A DNA stretch of 64,000 nucleotides. Source: Rotaria socialis. Lineage: Eukaryota; Rotifera; Eurotatoria; Philodinida; Philodinidae. Shown one piece after another: positions 39,100-51,500 of the stretch; position 1 is the first letter of the stretch; the number at the start of each line of letters is the position of its first letter. The position numbers and the translations under genes are program-made. Where the stretch lies: positions 250,637-314,636 of the forward strand of contig CAJNYU010001726.1 in NCBI GenBank assembly GCA_905331475.1, given 5' to 3'. A model generated the notes under the pieces. That model made no database searches. It was not told the origin of the DNA and saw only the letters and a program-made list of their open reading frames with translations.

Positions 39100-39537
39100 G
39101 TTGAAAGCAGTGTTTCCAACGGCATGTTTACGCAACAGAAACAAAATGTACAGAACATCTGCTAGTTTTTACTTACACTCTGCTATACACTTGCCCAGAA
39201 AAACAAAGTGCACGATGTACACTTTGCTAAAATAGTTTACACTTTGATTTCTTTGATCTCTGAACCTTAAAAGCCGCATATAGTTTTAAATTGATTAAGT
39301 ATGATATTTTTTTTCGCTAGTGATCAAAATGTTTGTTTCATGAGATCAAAAATAGCGCAAATTATATTTTGTTTTCTAGATTGTGAAAAGTGGGCTTTTG
39401 TACACTTTGCTGAAAAAAGTAAAGTGTAATGTGCATTTTACTCAAAAAAACAGAGTGTAATGTACACTTTACTGAAAAAAAAACAGAGTGTACAGCACAT
39501 TTTGTTTTAGATTTCCATTAGAAACACTGGTTGAAAG
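39100..39537. mobile_element. hAT-like MITE with 8-bp target duplication
   Basis: The 8-bp direct repeat GTTGAAAG flanks a 422-bp unit (39108-39529). Its ends are CAGTGTTTCCAACGG and, on the opposite strand, CAGTGTTTCTAATGG: 13 of 15 match, and pairing resumes further in at AACAAAATGT. An 8-bp duplication with CA-starting ends is the hAT signature. The interior repeats TGTACACTTTGCT-like words on both strands and has no transposase. Confidence 0.85.
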
Positions 39538-40558
39538 TAAAATACCCAAATTACCTAGTCTGTTCATTTTGGTATTGTTTCTTTTATTTATTGTTTAATC
39601 AAACAATCTACTAGTTCAAATTCTATATGTCGAATTTTTTCCGATTAAGAATACATTTCCTGTGGTCACTTGTCATTGTTTGATATTAATTCTATTCTTT
39701 TTCGTATGATTATATCTTATGTGTTTTTAAAAATATCTTTTCTCTGAGTACATGTCTAGAAGAAAACCATCAAAATCTATTAGAAGTAAATAGTTCAAAG
39801 CGAGTTCTAGTGCTAGAATAGTTATACATGTCTGACTAAAGTTAAATACAACATAAAATATTAGAGTTTTTTTCTCTTTCCTGAACTATGCTGTCATATT
39901 TTCATCATTTAGATTTTAATATCATTTCTATAGAAGGAAATTACCAAGGAAGTTCGTGCTGTCATTAATTCCATTTGTTTAATTCATTTCTAATTTTATT
40001 TAAGTATATCATATTAGAGTATGAATAGTTTCAAATATTTTCCAGTAAATTCCAATATTCATCAAATTGAACACAACGATACGAATTAAGACAGAATATA
40101 ATATTGGTAAGCTGACAAAATCAATCATTTAAGTCTGAATCTCTTTTGTAGATGATATCCTTTTCACACGAACTGATAATCTTTCCACACTTCATCGTTA
40201 TATAACGTCATTGACTCATTCGTAGATTCTCCTACACCAATAAATCATACAGTTATCGTCTTTCATAAGTATTTAGGAGAAGAATAATTGTATTATAGAA
40301 GAAATTGTACTGAATTGTATCAGAACGACATTCATGTCAGTACTAGTTCTTTCTCTCGTTAGTGTTTAACTTTCCAGTTTCAGTTGTTCATAATATTTGA
40401 TATCTCATTGCGTTGTTCATATCTTTACAAACTGAATAAACATTTAACTCACGATTTATTCTGATTCGAACCTCAAGAACTTGAATGTGTCTGTGTGTAT
40501 TTAAAAATTGAAATTGATATTTCAAGTTTTTCATAAATTTTATCTATCAATACTAATT

Positions 40559-40562
40559 TTAG
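40559..40562 (+). other. 3' splice acceptor upstream of semaphorin start
   Basis: ACTAATTTTAG ends at 40562, two bases before the ATG at 40565. No upstream coding exon is needed, so this is either a trans-splice acceptor or the end of a 5'UTR intron. Confidence 0.55.
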
Positions 40563-40564
40563 AT

Positions 40565-43500
40565 ATGATATCTAATTTTATCATTTTTCTATTTGGTATT
40601 ACATTGGTTGGTAGTTCTTTACTACCATCTATTCCCGTATCAAAATATGTTCCAAGCTGTAAGTAACTTGAATCGATAACCAGTCAGATTTTATTTATAT
40701 CTTTTTAATTTTAAAGCCCTTCACAGATATTCATCAGGATTAAATTATTATTGGAATTTATTGCTCGATGATGATAGTCTTTATGTTGGTGGACAGTAAG
40801 TTTTCTGCGTGTTTAATCCTAATATGAATAATAATTTTATTTTGTTTTTCATTCAATAGAAATTTAATTGTTCGATTAGATCGAGATAACATTGAAGATC
40901 GAACGAGCTCAGTAGGACATTAATGAAGAGTATAATAAGAAATAGAATTCTTTGCTTTCTAAATAGATTTACAAATCAATTGATCTTCCATTAAAACGTG
41001 ATGAAGTACAAAAATGTCTAGCACATTCATTAAATCAAGTACATGTTTTAATACGATATATCAATATATTTAATATTTTTAATCATATCATTTTTCAAGG
41101 CTTTTGATTGTGAAAATCACGTTCGAGTATTGCTAAGACGTAAAACAAAATATAATGATATATTTGTTTGTTCAACAAACGCGTTTTCACCAAAACTTTA
41201 TTATTTTAATGTAAGAAATTAATTTTTAAGCGTTTTATATTTTCTTCATTTGTGATAATATTTCTCAGCCTGATCTAACTGAAAAACAAGGAAGTAAGGA
41301 AGGTTTTGGTTATTGTTCACGAGATCCTCGTCATAACAATACTGCTCTTTGGTCAGGTATGATTTTGATCATTTGATTTTCATCTAAGGTCATTTCTTTC
41401 GTTAATTAGATGAAGGTAATCCACAAAATTATGGATTCTTTTATACGGGTGCTGTTATTGATTATACAAAAACTGAACCGATTATTTATCGACCACCGTC
41501 CGATGATGGAAATATTAAATTCTTGCGTGCACCTCAATATGATACAGATTGGCTGAGTGGTAAATGATTAATGTTATCAAGCAAATGAATTATTCTTATG
41601 TTTGTTTTTGTATTTAGCACCTGAATTTATTGCTTCGTTTGATGTTGGTTCAAATGTATATTTTTTCTTTCGAGAAAAAGCTGAAGAACAACGTGATATA
41701 TTTCCCAGAATTTATTCTCGTGTTGGCCGTTTATGCAAAGTAAAAATAACTGCTGTGTATTTTTCTCATTCAAAAGTAATTCTTACTTTTTTAAAGAATG
41801 ATATTGATACTGCAACAATTATGGCAAATACATGGACAACATTTCGTAAAGCAAGAATAACTTGTTTAAGTGGTGTAAATGATTCGCCGTTTGTATTTAA
41901 TGATATTAGTAAGATTGAGTTTATTGATTATTTTCTTTTTTTGAGAAATAATTTTTTTAAAATTTAGGTGCCGTAACAAAACTTCACGATGATCGCTTTT
42001 TTGTTTCTTTTATCAGCTCACCGTAAGTAAATTTCTTTTGAAGAATACAATCGCTGATCGTAGATTTTAACTTCACATAAATATTAAATCGAAGTGTTTT
42101 GCTTTTGGCTTAATGAGCTTTGATATTACTAAGCTAAAATTGATGAGAAATGTATTTCAATTGGAAAAAAATTCAAATATTAAAATTCCATTCATAAATT
42201 GTTTTTTTACTCGTGATAGAAAGTTATAAATGTGACATTCATTCTTAGACACAGCTGTAGTTAAAGTGGATCTAATTTCAGTTTAGATATTTGTCTAGAC
42301 AGTATTGAAGATTAAGAGGCTTCTTTAAAAGAAGAATGTTTCTTTTTTGTAAACATATAATATGAAGATTTTCCTGTTTAAAAAGAATCGTCAAGTCATT
42401 TTCTCATTTGCCATTTGAATTTAGAATGAATAAAATAATTGTGAACAGAAATATGCAAGAAGATATTATTTTTGTGATTCTATGAGTTTACTACATTTAT
42501 CAAGACATTAGAAAAAAACTATCTGTTCATTTAAATCGATATGTATTATGTAGTTATTAAGAGAGAATAAAACAACAATGGTTCGTAGTCTTTTTGAAAC
42601 ATTCGTTAAATAACAGAGTAGAAATTTCTAGGTATTTGTTCTGCTAATGTTGATTTAGTTACAAGGCAATGTTTAACTTTCTTTTCATTCTATGACTTCC
42701 GATATTCGAGTGTTGTATTCACTTATCATACTTAGCAATGTCAATCATTGTCATGAATCAACAGAGAATCTTGAATAACTGAGAAAATATCCAATTTTAG
42801 ACATTTTTTTCTTGCAAATAAAGCAAATATTAATAAACGTTTTTTTTTTGTCTATCTAGAGGTGATTTAACAACATCAATAATTTGTGAATATTCTCGAC
42901 GAGATATTGATTCTATTCTTGATGGAAATTTTAAAGAAGCTGATTCAAGCAGTTTTTGGAGAGAACTACCACGTGATCATGTACCTGATGGCGTACCGAA
43001 AAATGTATGATTGATATGACTTTTTTGTGTATATTTTTGTTTTAATAAAATTAATTTAGTGTGAATCAAATGGATCATTGCCAGATACAGTATTAAGTTT
43101 TCTTCGTTCACATGTTCTAATGAATGGAAATATTTATTCATCCCCGCCATTAGAAATTGGATTTCAAATATCAAATACACTTATAACTCGTCTTGTTACA
43201 GATTCTATCAATTATAATAACGAAAATCAAATAACGTTATTGTATGCTGGTACACAAGATGGACAAGTATTAAAATTAGTACAAAAGAAAAAAGGAGAAA
43301 AATTTACTCTGTTAACATCGTGGATATTAGATGAAAGTAACAATGAAAAATCACCTATTAGAAATATGATTCTTGCTCAAGTAAATTAAAGATTATTTCC
43401 GTTTTGGAAAATAATATTCTTCTTTTAATAATTAGGATGCAAAACAATTGTATGTATCAACAGATTTAGCAGTTTATCAATTTCCAATTAATCAGTGTAA

Positions 43501-44890
43501 TCGTTATATGCTTTGTGTTGAATGTGAACGTGATCCATCATGCCGTTATGATGTTCAACTAAATCGATGTTTAAATGTTGATGAAACGTAATTAAGAATT
43601 TTATTGTAGGGAATCTTTTTATTTAGGAAACTTTTCGTTTAGTAATTCAAAATTAGCTATCTCTCGTTTACAGCCAGAATCTTGGTGTAAAAAATCTGTA
43701 CAACGACCAAGTATATATTATAAAGGTTTTTATTGAATTTTATTTTTAATCGAAAGTATTTTCCGTAGGTAAAATACTTCAATTGACAAGAAAAAAAGGT
43801 GAAACTGTTTTGTTACAATGTGATGTCAATGAGCATTTGCGTTCATCAATTGAATGGCGTTGGAATGGTCGAAGTATTCAAGATACATTACTTAATCAGT
43901 TTCTTCTAACAAAAGAACAAAGTAAAAGATAAACGACTTTTTAACATTGAATTTCTTATTCTAATTTATAATTATTTAGATTTAATTATTATTAATATGA
44001 ATAGTTCACTCAATGGTCAATATACTTGCTTTGTTGGTCATCAACCGATTGTTTCATATTCTCTTGAAACAGATCGAAGTAAGAGAATCGATAAGTTCAT
44101 ATTGTAACTAACTCCATTTTTCTTTTTGTTAGATTCATTTGTATATGGAGATATTGCTACGAGTGTAACCAATTTATCAAGACGTACGTTAATTTTAGAA
44201 TATTACGTAATTTTTATCGAACACATACGCAGAGATGCTCACCATCCACTAGAAGTTATTTGATCAAGTTTCTTATATGCATTATTAATCGATAAATGCA
44301 AAAAACCGTAATCGATCTTTTATGAAACACGATCTAAAAGGAGTATTGAAGTATTCAACGTAGAAATTCTCCATCCTACGCACCCGCCGTCATAGATACG
44401 TGAAGAAACAATATAAAAAATTCAACCATAGAATGTGTTGACTCACAATCATAGATTTTGATTATATGCATAGAATATTGCTTTAATATTTGTATTAAAT
44501 CCTCATGGCATTTTGAGAGGATTATGCGAAAGGATAAAGAATTAGTATGTCACAAATAAATTAAATAAAACAATTTCTTTGTAATTAGACATAACATCTA
44601 GATTATATTTAGCATATTTATTACTTCAATAGCTTTTATTGTTGTAAATCAGTTATTAATAATTTCAAAATGTTGATTTATTTTAGGTAATGGCGAATGT
44701 AACTGTTTAACAGCGGAAAAATATATCGAAAAATACAACGATTGGTGTAAAGAATTTGAAAATTATCAGCGTGCATATAACGAATGGGAAATTTTGAGAG
44801 ATCAAGTAAATTTTTCTATAAAAAAAGTATTGATCTCTATTTGGTAATGTTTTGTGTTTTTATCTTATTTAGAGTTGTCCCAAGCCTTAA
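40565..44890 (+). CDS. Secreted semaphorin (class-2-like: Sema, PSI, Ig)
   Basis: Semaphorins are guidance ligands for plexins. Nineteen exons join in phase into 686 residues. The start is a signal peptide (MISNFIIFLFGITLVGSSLL). The sema domain shows CENHVRVLLRR, FVCSTNAFSP, GFGYCSRDP, PEFIASFDVGSNVYFFFRE, RVGRLCK and NTWTTFRKARITC, all at the usual landmarks. A PSI module follows (CNRYMLCVECERDPSCRYD), then a single Ig domain (VLLQCDV, WRWNGR, NGQYTCFVG). The C-terminus is Cys-containing and charged (CNCLTAEKYIEKYNDWCKEF) and ends SCPKP with no transmembrane helix or GPI signal, so the protein is secreted like invertebrate class 2. Long introns are 42023-42859 and 44184-44686. The final exon is 18 nt (44873-44890). 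The stop lies 357 nt before the next start on the same strand. Confidence 0.93.
44310..44400. repeat. Dispersed intronic repeat, copy A
   Basis: GAAACACGATCTAAAAGGAG followed by TATTGAAGTA lies in semaphorin intron 44184-44686. It matches GAAATACGATATAAAAGGAA then TGTTGAAGTA in the first Siva intron (about 47475-47505) at about 25 of 30 positions. Confidence 0.5.
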
Positions 44891-45247
44891 AAACAAATCA
44901 GATCTAATATATGTATTATATCTGTCAGATATATATGTTTGACAAAACAAAAAAATAAATCAGATGATTTCATCTGTCAGATGTTCATAGTGCCTCTTGT
45001 TTTTTTTTCTATTTGTAATTTCCATAGATGCTTCAATTAACAATTTGTACTCATTTATATAATCTCTTTGTCTTCAATCATACATTTGTTAGTTCCATAT
45101 GTTCTTTTTTTGTAATTCATTCTCTTATCTATTTACTTACTAGTCGTTAAAATACTATTTGCAAGACTCATTTTTGTTTCTTGAATAAAACGAAATTGAA
45201 TGATCTTCATTTTTGTTTTTAGAAAACAATTATACTTACTTTCAAAT
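44891..45247. other. Intergenic, semaphorin to SPFH gene
   Basis: 357 bases on a same-strand gene boundary. Just after the semaphorin stop are two similar units, each starting AAATCAGAT and ending CTGTCAGAT, that can fold into short hairpins (about 44893-44990). A polypyrimidine tract and YAG (45211-45222) precede the next gene. Confidence 0.5.
45209..45222 (+). other. 3' splice acceptor upstream of SPFH start
   Basis: CATTTTTGTTTTTAG ends at 45222, 25 bases before the ATG. This is a strong pyrimidine tract with no coding exon upstream. Confidence 0.6.
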
Positions 45248-47176
45248 ATGTCGACGAAAGTATTATTTACGTTGATTTCTGTCGGCGTTGCTTTGTTATT
45301 GATTACAATATTCTCTCTTTTGATTGCAAGCATGGGTCGACTTAATACTGACCAAAGTTTGTATTGAATTTATTTATGAGAGAACAATAATAATGAATTT
45401 TATTTTCTTCAAGTTGCTATTTCGTATAATACAATATCGAAAAAATTGAGTCGAGACGTTCAAGCATCTGGATTACATTTGAATGCCCCAGGCTTTAAAT
45501 TTATTATATTTCCAAGTGTATTTACATCAATGGAATTCGATGATATATCAGTTTGTTTTTCAGAATAATTCGGATTTTGTTGAATTGCTTGAAACTTTTG
45601 ATTTAGTGTCTTAATCAAGATGGTGTCTCGATTAATCTCGATGCAACATTACAATTCAAAGCTGACCCAAAAAATATATATGAAATCGTTGTACAATTTA
45701 AAGATTTTGAAGGATATAAAAAAATCCTTTATGCCACAGGTCGAGCTGCTGTTCACGACACATGCGCTCAGTAAGTTCTATCAGTGTGAAGCTAGCACGA
45801 CGGTACTAGCACGATGAAACAGAGATTCAACTATAAGTCTTCTCAGAAGTATTGCCGGCCCATAAAAACCAGACCATTCGACGCAGAATTAAATTCTGGA
45901 CCGGGTGGTGATACTTTTACTCCCCGNNNNNNNNNNNNNNNNNNNNNNNNNNNNNNNNNNNNNNNNNNNNNNNNNNNNNNNNNNNNNNNNNNNNNNNNNN
46001 NNNNNNNNNNNNNNNNNNNNNNNNNNCCGAATATCTCCCTTTAGGCAAGCCATGGGCCGCTAATATTTTAACCCTGTTAGTTTGGTAATGAGCCCTTTCA
46101 TTTGATAACAATATGAACGGTTTTCGTGATGAACAGTACAAACACCTCCATTGCTAGCTCAATAATCTCATAGATTATAAATTTTATGCAAAATAATGTT
46201 TCCGAACAACTCTAAGATATTACATTTTTGAGCTTTAATATTTAAAATCAATGGTTGTATTTCGAAAACTTAAAATATGACTTTGTTGTTTTGGATAGGC
46301 AATGAAAAAGGTTTTTTTCTCTATGATTTATACAATTGATTTATTTTAGTTTTAATACAACTGCCTTTCAAAGTATGAGAGGTTTTTTTCAAGTTAAATT
46401 ACTCGACGTAAAGAATACATATTTGTTTAAAATTAACTAGTCTAAATTATGAAATTTTATTAGGAAATGAAAAATACATTCACTCCATTTTATGCAATTC
46501 TTCGCGACTTACAAGTATTTATTTTGTTTTTATAAATTAGTATTCATCAATTATTTTCAAACAGGTAAATAATGTTCGTCGACCAGGAGATTTTGAAACA
46601 GCTGTCAAAGATAAGGAAGCAGCAAAAGAAAATATTAAAGTTAGTTCTCAATTTGAATTTAATATTATAACAAAAGAATGTATCTATTAATAGATTGCTG
46701 AGAATGAGCGTCCAAAATTATTAACACAAGCTCGTACAGAATATCAAAAAGCACTAAAACAAGCTCAAATTATCAATGAACGTGCTGAAACCGACAGTAA
46801 CATTATTTTAAATCAGTAAGATTTTATCTTTTGTTCAACAACAAATGTTCATGTACATATATTTAACATAGAGCTGATGCTGAAGCTCAAGCTGTTCGAA
46901 CACGATACTCAACTGAGACTGGTAACATGAATAAATATTTTGTTTTCTCTATATAGAATTTAAATCATTTTTAGAAACTTTTGCCAAATTAAAAAATAAA
47001 ATGGGACTCACTGTTGAATCACTCTTAAATTACATGGTAAAATGAAATGGATTTCTTTTTCACGTATGCAAACGTTCTTTATTATATCAATTTAGGCTAT
47101 ACGAGTTATCGGCTCATCGAAAAATGACGTTTATATTAACATGAAATCTCCAGCACAAGTGAAATATGAATTATAA
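45248..47176 (+). CDS. SPFH/band-7 (prohibitin-like) membrane protein
   Basis: SPFH proteins form membrane-bound oligomeric scaffolds. Ten exons (first 45248-45356, last 47096-47176) join in phase into 302 residues. Residues 4-27 form a transmembrane anchor (LFTLISVGVALLLITIFSLL). The band-7 core carries CLNQDGVSINLDATLQFKA, then RAAVHDTCAQ and MRGFFQVKLLD. A long Ala/Glu/Lys coiled coil follows (AKENIKIAENERPKLLTQAR, QADAEAQAVRTRY), and a final LTVESLLNYM-AIRVIG strand. This order (anchor, T/DGV strand, R-A-D helix, EKA helix) is typical of prohibitin/stomatin relatives. It is not close enough to prohibitin, stomatin, flotillin or erlin for me to assign a subfamily. Intron 45771-46349 contains a 100-N assembly gap. 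The gene sits 159 nt upstream of the Siva-like gene. Confidence 0.82.
45927..46026. other. Assembly gap of 100 N
   Basis: Exactly 100 N, the usual placeholder for a gap of unknown size. It lies inside an intron of the SPFH gene, so no coding sequence of that gene is missing on the model given. The flanking bases (45830-45926 and 46027-46080) are more GC-rich than typical introns here, suggesting an unresolved repeat. Confidence 0.95.
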
Positions 47177-47321
47177 ATAGTTGTGATCTATGTTTTGTGA
47201 TATTTTTTTTTATCAATTCACTTGTTTTTTAATATTAACAATGACAAAATTTTGTACTGGGTTGCTCTTTTTTTACTAAACATTTATCCAAATATATCCA
47301 TAGTGGTCTTTTATTGAAGCT

Positions 47322-47335
47322 TAACTTTGTTTCAG
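47322..47335 (+). other. 3' splice acceptor abutting Siva start
   Basis: TTAACTTTGTTTCAG ends at 47335, and the ATG follows at once. This leaves no room for a 5' leader unless one is added by trans-splicing or by a non-coding upstream exon. Confidence 0.65.
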
Positions 47336-48464
47336 ATGATGTCGAGAAAAAGAAAATTTTCTGAGAATAATAATGACGAACAAGATATGAAGCAACGGCA
47401 CAGGATGACTAGTTATCATCTTAACAGTATTTTTCGTACGTAATCAATTCTCTCCTATCATAATAATCGCATGTGAAATACGATATAAAAGGAATGTTGA
47501 AGTACAAAGATAAAAATTTGGATATACGAAGGACTTAAAAGATGATGCGGATATGTCATTCGTTTCTAAACATGTACTCTATGCGTACGTCAACATATAT
47601 TGAGGAAAATGTTTTCAGATTTCGCAAGTTTCTTCGTTAGGAATTCAAATAAAGCAATGATAAGACTATAATTTTTATTCGAAACATTTACCATTTATTT
47701 TCTATTGATTTATATAATCAGTTAGTTTATGCATTGCTTCCTATGTTAAATAGATATATTTCTGTTTCATGCTCATTGAATGTACATGACGATGACAAGC
47801 AGCTTGGCTGATAAATGATCGTATGCCGTCTATTATTGATAGTTTGTTCTGCTATATAAACTCTCGTCTGATTGTATTTCTTAAGGATTAAGTAAAGCGA
47901 AAAAAGATATCCTAAAATCTATAAAATAATATAATCTCCCTGTGCTTAGTTACATCCTCGCGATATCGTATTTCACAGATGTATTGCACACAAGCTGCAA
48001 GGGTAGCTTTCTCGTATAGAATCATTTCTTTCAAATGTAATATTCATAATCTGCACAATATAATTTAGAAACAACACAACAAAAATTATATGATGGTTCA
48101 AAAAATTTCTTTCGAAAATTAAATGATTCTACAAAAACTAATGGTAAATTCTTCGTACTTCTTTTTGTCGCAGAAAATTGTATAAATACATGTGTGTTTC
48201 TACTAGACATAAAACCATTTCAAGTAAATTTGTGTTGTTCATCAATGCATTGTACGATTCCAATGTTGTCAATGTGTGATTATTGTGAAAAACAATATTG
48301 TTCAAATCATCTCATGCCATGCTCACAATGTAATAAGATATATTGCCTTTATTGTTCAACAAATATGTAAATTAATTTCACAAAAATCATTCATTATTTT
48401 GATAAATTATTTTTTTAGAAACAATGAATTAACCATTTGCTTAACATGTGTACAAAATGAATAA
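47336..48464 (+). CDS. SIVA1: Siva-family cysteine-rich protein
   Basis: Siva is a pro-apoptotic, zinc-binding adaptor and E3 ligase in vertebrates. Four exons (47336-47435, 48069-48143, 48207-48366, 48419-48464) join in phase into 126 residues. The helical block SIFQTTQQKLYDGSKNFF corresponds to vertebrate EVFEKTKRLLFLGAQ. The C-terminal half has the closely spaced cysteine pattern of Siva: CCSS..C, CDYCEKQYC, CSQCNKIYCLYC and CLTC (vertebrate CGQCERALCGQC, CWGCGSVACTLC, CTSC). It is about 50 residues shorter than human Siva, lacking most of the variable middle. Apoptotic function in this animal is inference. Intron 1 (47436-48068) holds an inverted-repeat element. Confidence 0.85.
47471..47981. 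repeat. Inverted-repeat element in Siva intron 1
   Basis: ATGTGAAATACGATAT at the left pairs with ATATCGTATTTCACAGAT at the right end of a stretch of about 510 bp. The left end is shared with a semaphorin intron (about 44320). No flanking duplication could be fixed. Probably a non-autonomous element. Confidence 0.5.
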
Positions 48465-48566
48465 TGACCTTCTTTTTCTTTTGTTCTTTTTTCTGTCTTT
48501 TTTTTCTCTGCATTTGTCTAATTAAGTTAATTTTTAGATAATGAAATAACGTTAATTTGGAGTTAT

Positions 48567-48581
48567 TTTATTTCTATTCAG
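48567..48581 (+). other. 3' splice acceptor upstream of MBTPS1 start
   Basis: TTTTATTTCTATTCAG ends at 48581, 11 bases before the ATG at 48593. An out-of-frame ATG at 48583 opens a 25-codon upstream frame. Confidence 0.6.
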
Positions 48582-48592
48582 CATGGACCACG

Positions 48593-51500
48593 ATGGTCAA
48601 TGTGCTAATCAAGACTTTATTTATTTATTTTCTTCTGAATACATCAACAGCAACAATTGATAGCGATGAGATATTTCCTTGTAATGTAACAACAAATCTA
48701 AATGAAGAAACACTTAGTATAGAATATGAAGCGAAAACGATACAAGATGGTAAGAATTTATCGAACGGAATTTATAATTCTAATAATTAAATTTATTTTC
48801 ATTAGAATTTATTGTTCAATTTACCGGCTATTATACTGAAATTACTCGTAAAAATTATTTAGCACGAGTCTTTGAACATAATAATGTATTTGACTATGAG
48901 ATAATTAAAAGAACTAATCTCATGCAAACTTATCCATCTGATTTTGATATTGTTCGAGTATGTTCTTCAGTGGATAAAGAGAGCTAGACAACTCGAATTC
49001 GAGCTTTCAAACTCCGTTGTCATATATATTCATTAAAGTTTTCTTTGCTATTTTAAATATAGTTTAATGGCGATAAACAAATAATTCAAGCTCTCAAGAA
49101 ACGTCCATTAATTCGTGCAATTAGTCCTCATCGACAGATTATTCGTCATATTCATTATTCAACTGGTTCGTATTGATGATTTTTGATTCATAATTAAAAA
49201 CTGTATTTGATTGTTCTAGTTGAAGAAGAACATGAAATAACTGGCAATAAAAGAAAGTTACATCGTAGTCCACCAAATTATATTCGAATAGCAGAAACTT
49301 TACAAGCACCAAAATTATGGAAAATGGGTCATCGAGGTTTCGGTATTCATGTAGCAGTATTTGATACAGGTATTCAAGATGGGCATCCACATTTTCCTAA
49401 TATTGCCGAAGTAACCAATTGGACGGATGAAAAAAATGATTATGATAGTATGAGAGATTTTTTCCTTGAAATTATTTTAGCTATTCAAATCTTTCTTTTA
49501 GCCATCGGTCATGGATTATTTGTTGCTGGTATTATTGGTAGTAATAGAGAATGCTTAGGCATTGCACCAGAAGCACAGTTACATATATTCAAAGTTTTTA
49601 CGAATAATCATGTATGCTTTTTGTTTTCTTTAGTTGTTTTTTTTTGTTCTTGCTTATTTATAAACGAAAAGACTATTATTTAGATATCTTATACATCTTG
49701 GTTTCTTGATGCTTTTAATTATGCTATTATTAAGAAAGTACATGTACTCAATTTAAGTATTGGTGGTCCAGATTTTATGGATCAACCATTTATTGATAAG
49801 GTATTGACATTTTTGTTTTGTAGAAATTTGATTAGAATACGAATTTCGGTTTAGGTATGGGATTTGACATCGAATAGTATTATTCTTGTATCGGCTATTG
49901 GAAATGATGGACCTTTATATGGGTAAATTGTCTTGTGCTATATATTTTTCATGAGTAGATGTGAATGCTTATTTTGTTTTAGTACATTAAATAATCCTGC
50001 TGATCAAATGGATGTGATCGGAGTTGGAAGTATAACTGTAGATGATGCTATATCACGTTTTTCATCTCGAGGAATGACAATATGGGAGGTAAAATATCGA
50101 TTTTATATATGATTTTGACTTTTCATGTATTGAAAAGTCTATTTTTTAGCAAAACTTTCTTTTGCTGTCTGCTAATTTTACAAATTTTGTTTTTTACGAA
50201 GATACTTATCAGAACTGCAACTCATCACTTCATCTTATAAGATTTCTACATCCTAATTATGGTGGAATTTGAAAATAGCACATGAGTCTTTAACTTCATT
50301 CATATGTAGAATGTCTATTAAACCTTCGAATAATATTGAACATGTTTTCGACATAGTTCTGAATAATTTTTTTTTTCTTTCTATTAGCTTCCCGATGGAT
50401 ATGGTCGAGTGAAGCCCGATTTAGTAACATATGGTTCACTTGTTAGAGGTTCAAATCTTGTATCTGGATGTAAAGTTTTATCGGGTACAAGTGTTGCATC
50501 ACCTGTTGTTGCTGGTGCTGTTGCTCTTTTAGCAAGGTTTGTATTTAGATCGAATCTTTGCTAGTAAACATTAAAATATTTTATTTTAAGTTCTGTACTT
50601 CATCGTACACCGAATATAATTAATCCAGCTAGTTTAAAACAAGCCTTATTAGCATCTGCTCAACGTATTCGACATGCTAATATGTTCGAACAAGGACATG
50701 GAAAATTAAATTTATTACGAGCTTTTCGTGTTCTCAATCAATATGTTCCACAAGCATCGTAAGTAATCCTTTGTTTTTTTTCGAAATTTTTAAAGTAATA
50801 TCTAGTTTATTATTTATGCTTTAGACTAAGTCCATCGTATATTGATTTTACAGAATGTCCATATTTTTGGCCATATTGTTTACAACCGCTTTATCATAGC
50901 GCGATGCCAATTATTGTTAATGTCACAATTTTAAATGGAATGGACGTTGTTGGTGAAATTGTAGGACAGGTAATTTTTTTTCGATCAGGCTAAGTAAAAC
51001 AAATAAAAAATATTTTGTTTTGATAAATAGCCTCGATGGCATCCACAAGAGATATATGGTCAATACCTTGAATTATCGTTTGATTTTTCATCAAGATTAT
51101 GGCCATGGTCAGGGTATCTTGCATTATCGATGACTATTCATCAGAATGCTTCAGAGTTCGAAGGAATAGTACAAGGTTATGTTACATTAAGTGTTGAATC
51201 ACCAGCAAAAGTAATAGGATAGATAATCTATAGTTGCATCCAACAAAAAGGTTGATTTTTATATTTTTGTTTTAAGGATTCGGAAAGCTTACCTCAACGA
51301 AGTGATCTACTGCTACCGATTCGTGTACGTATAATTCCAACACCAATACGTTCTCATCGTATACTTTGGGATCAATATCACTCAATTGGTTATCCACCTG
51401 GCTATTTTCCACGTGATGATTTAAGACAGAAAAATGATCCACTTGACTGGAATGCTGATCATATTCATACGAATTTTCGTCATGTTTATGAACATTTAAG

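Larger units (their letters stand above)
37399..40564. other. Intergenic between divergent RNF13-like and semaphorin genes
   Basis: About 3.2 kb of AT-rich DNA. The one clear item is the hAT-like element at 39108-39529. No gene or RNA is supported. Confidence 0.6.
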
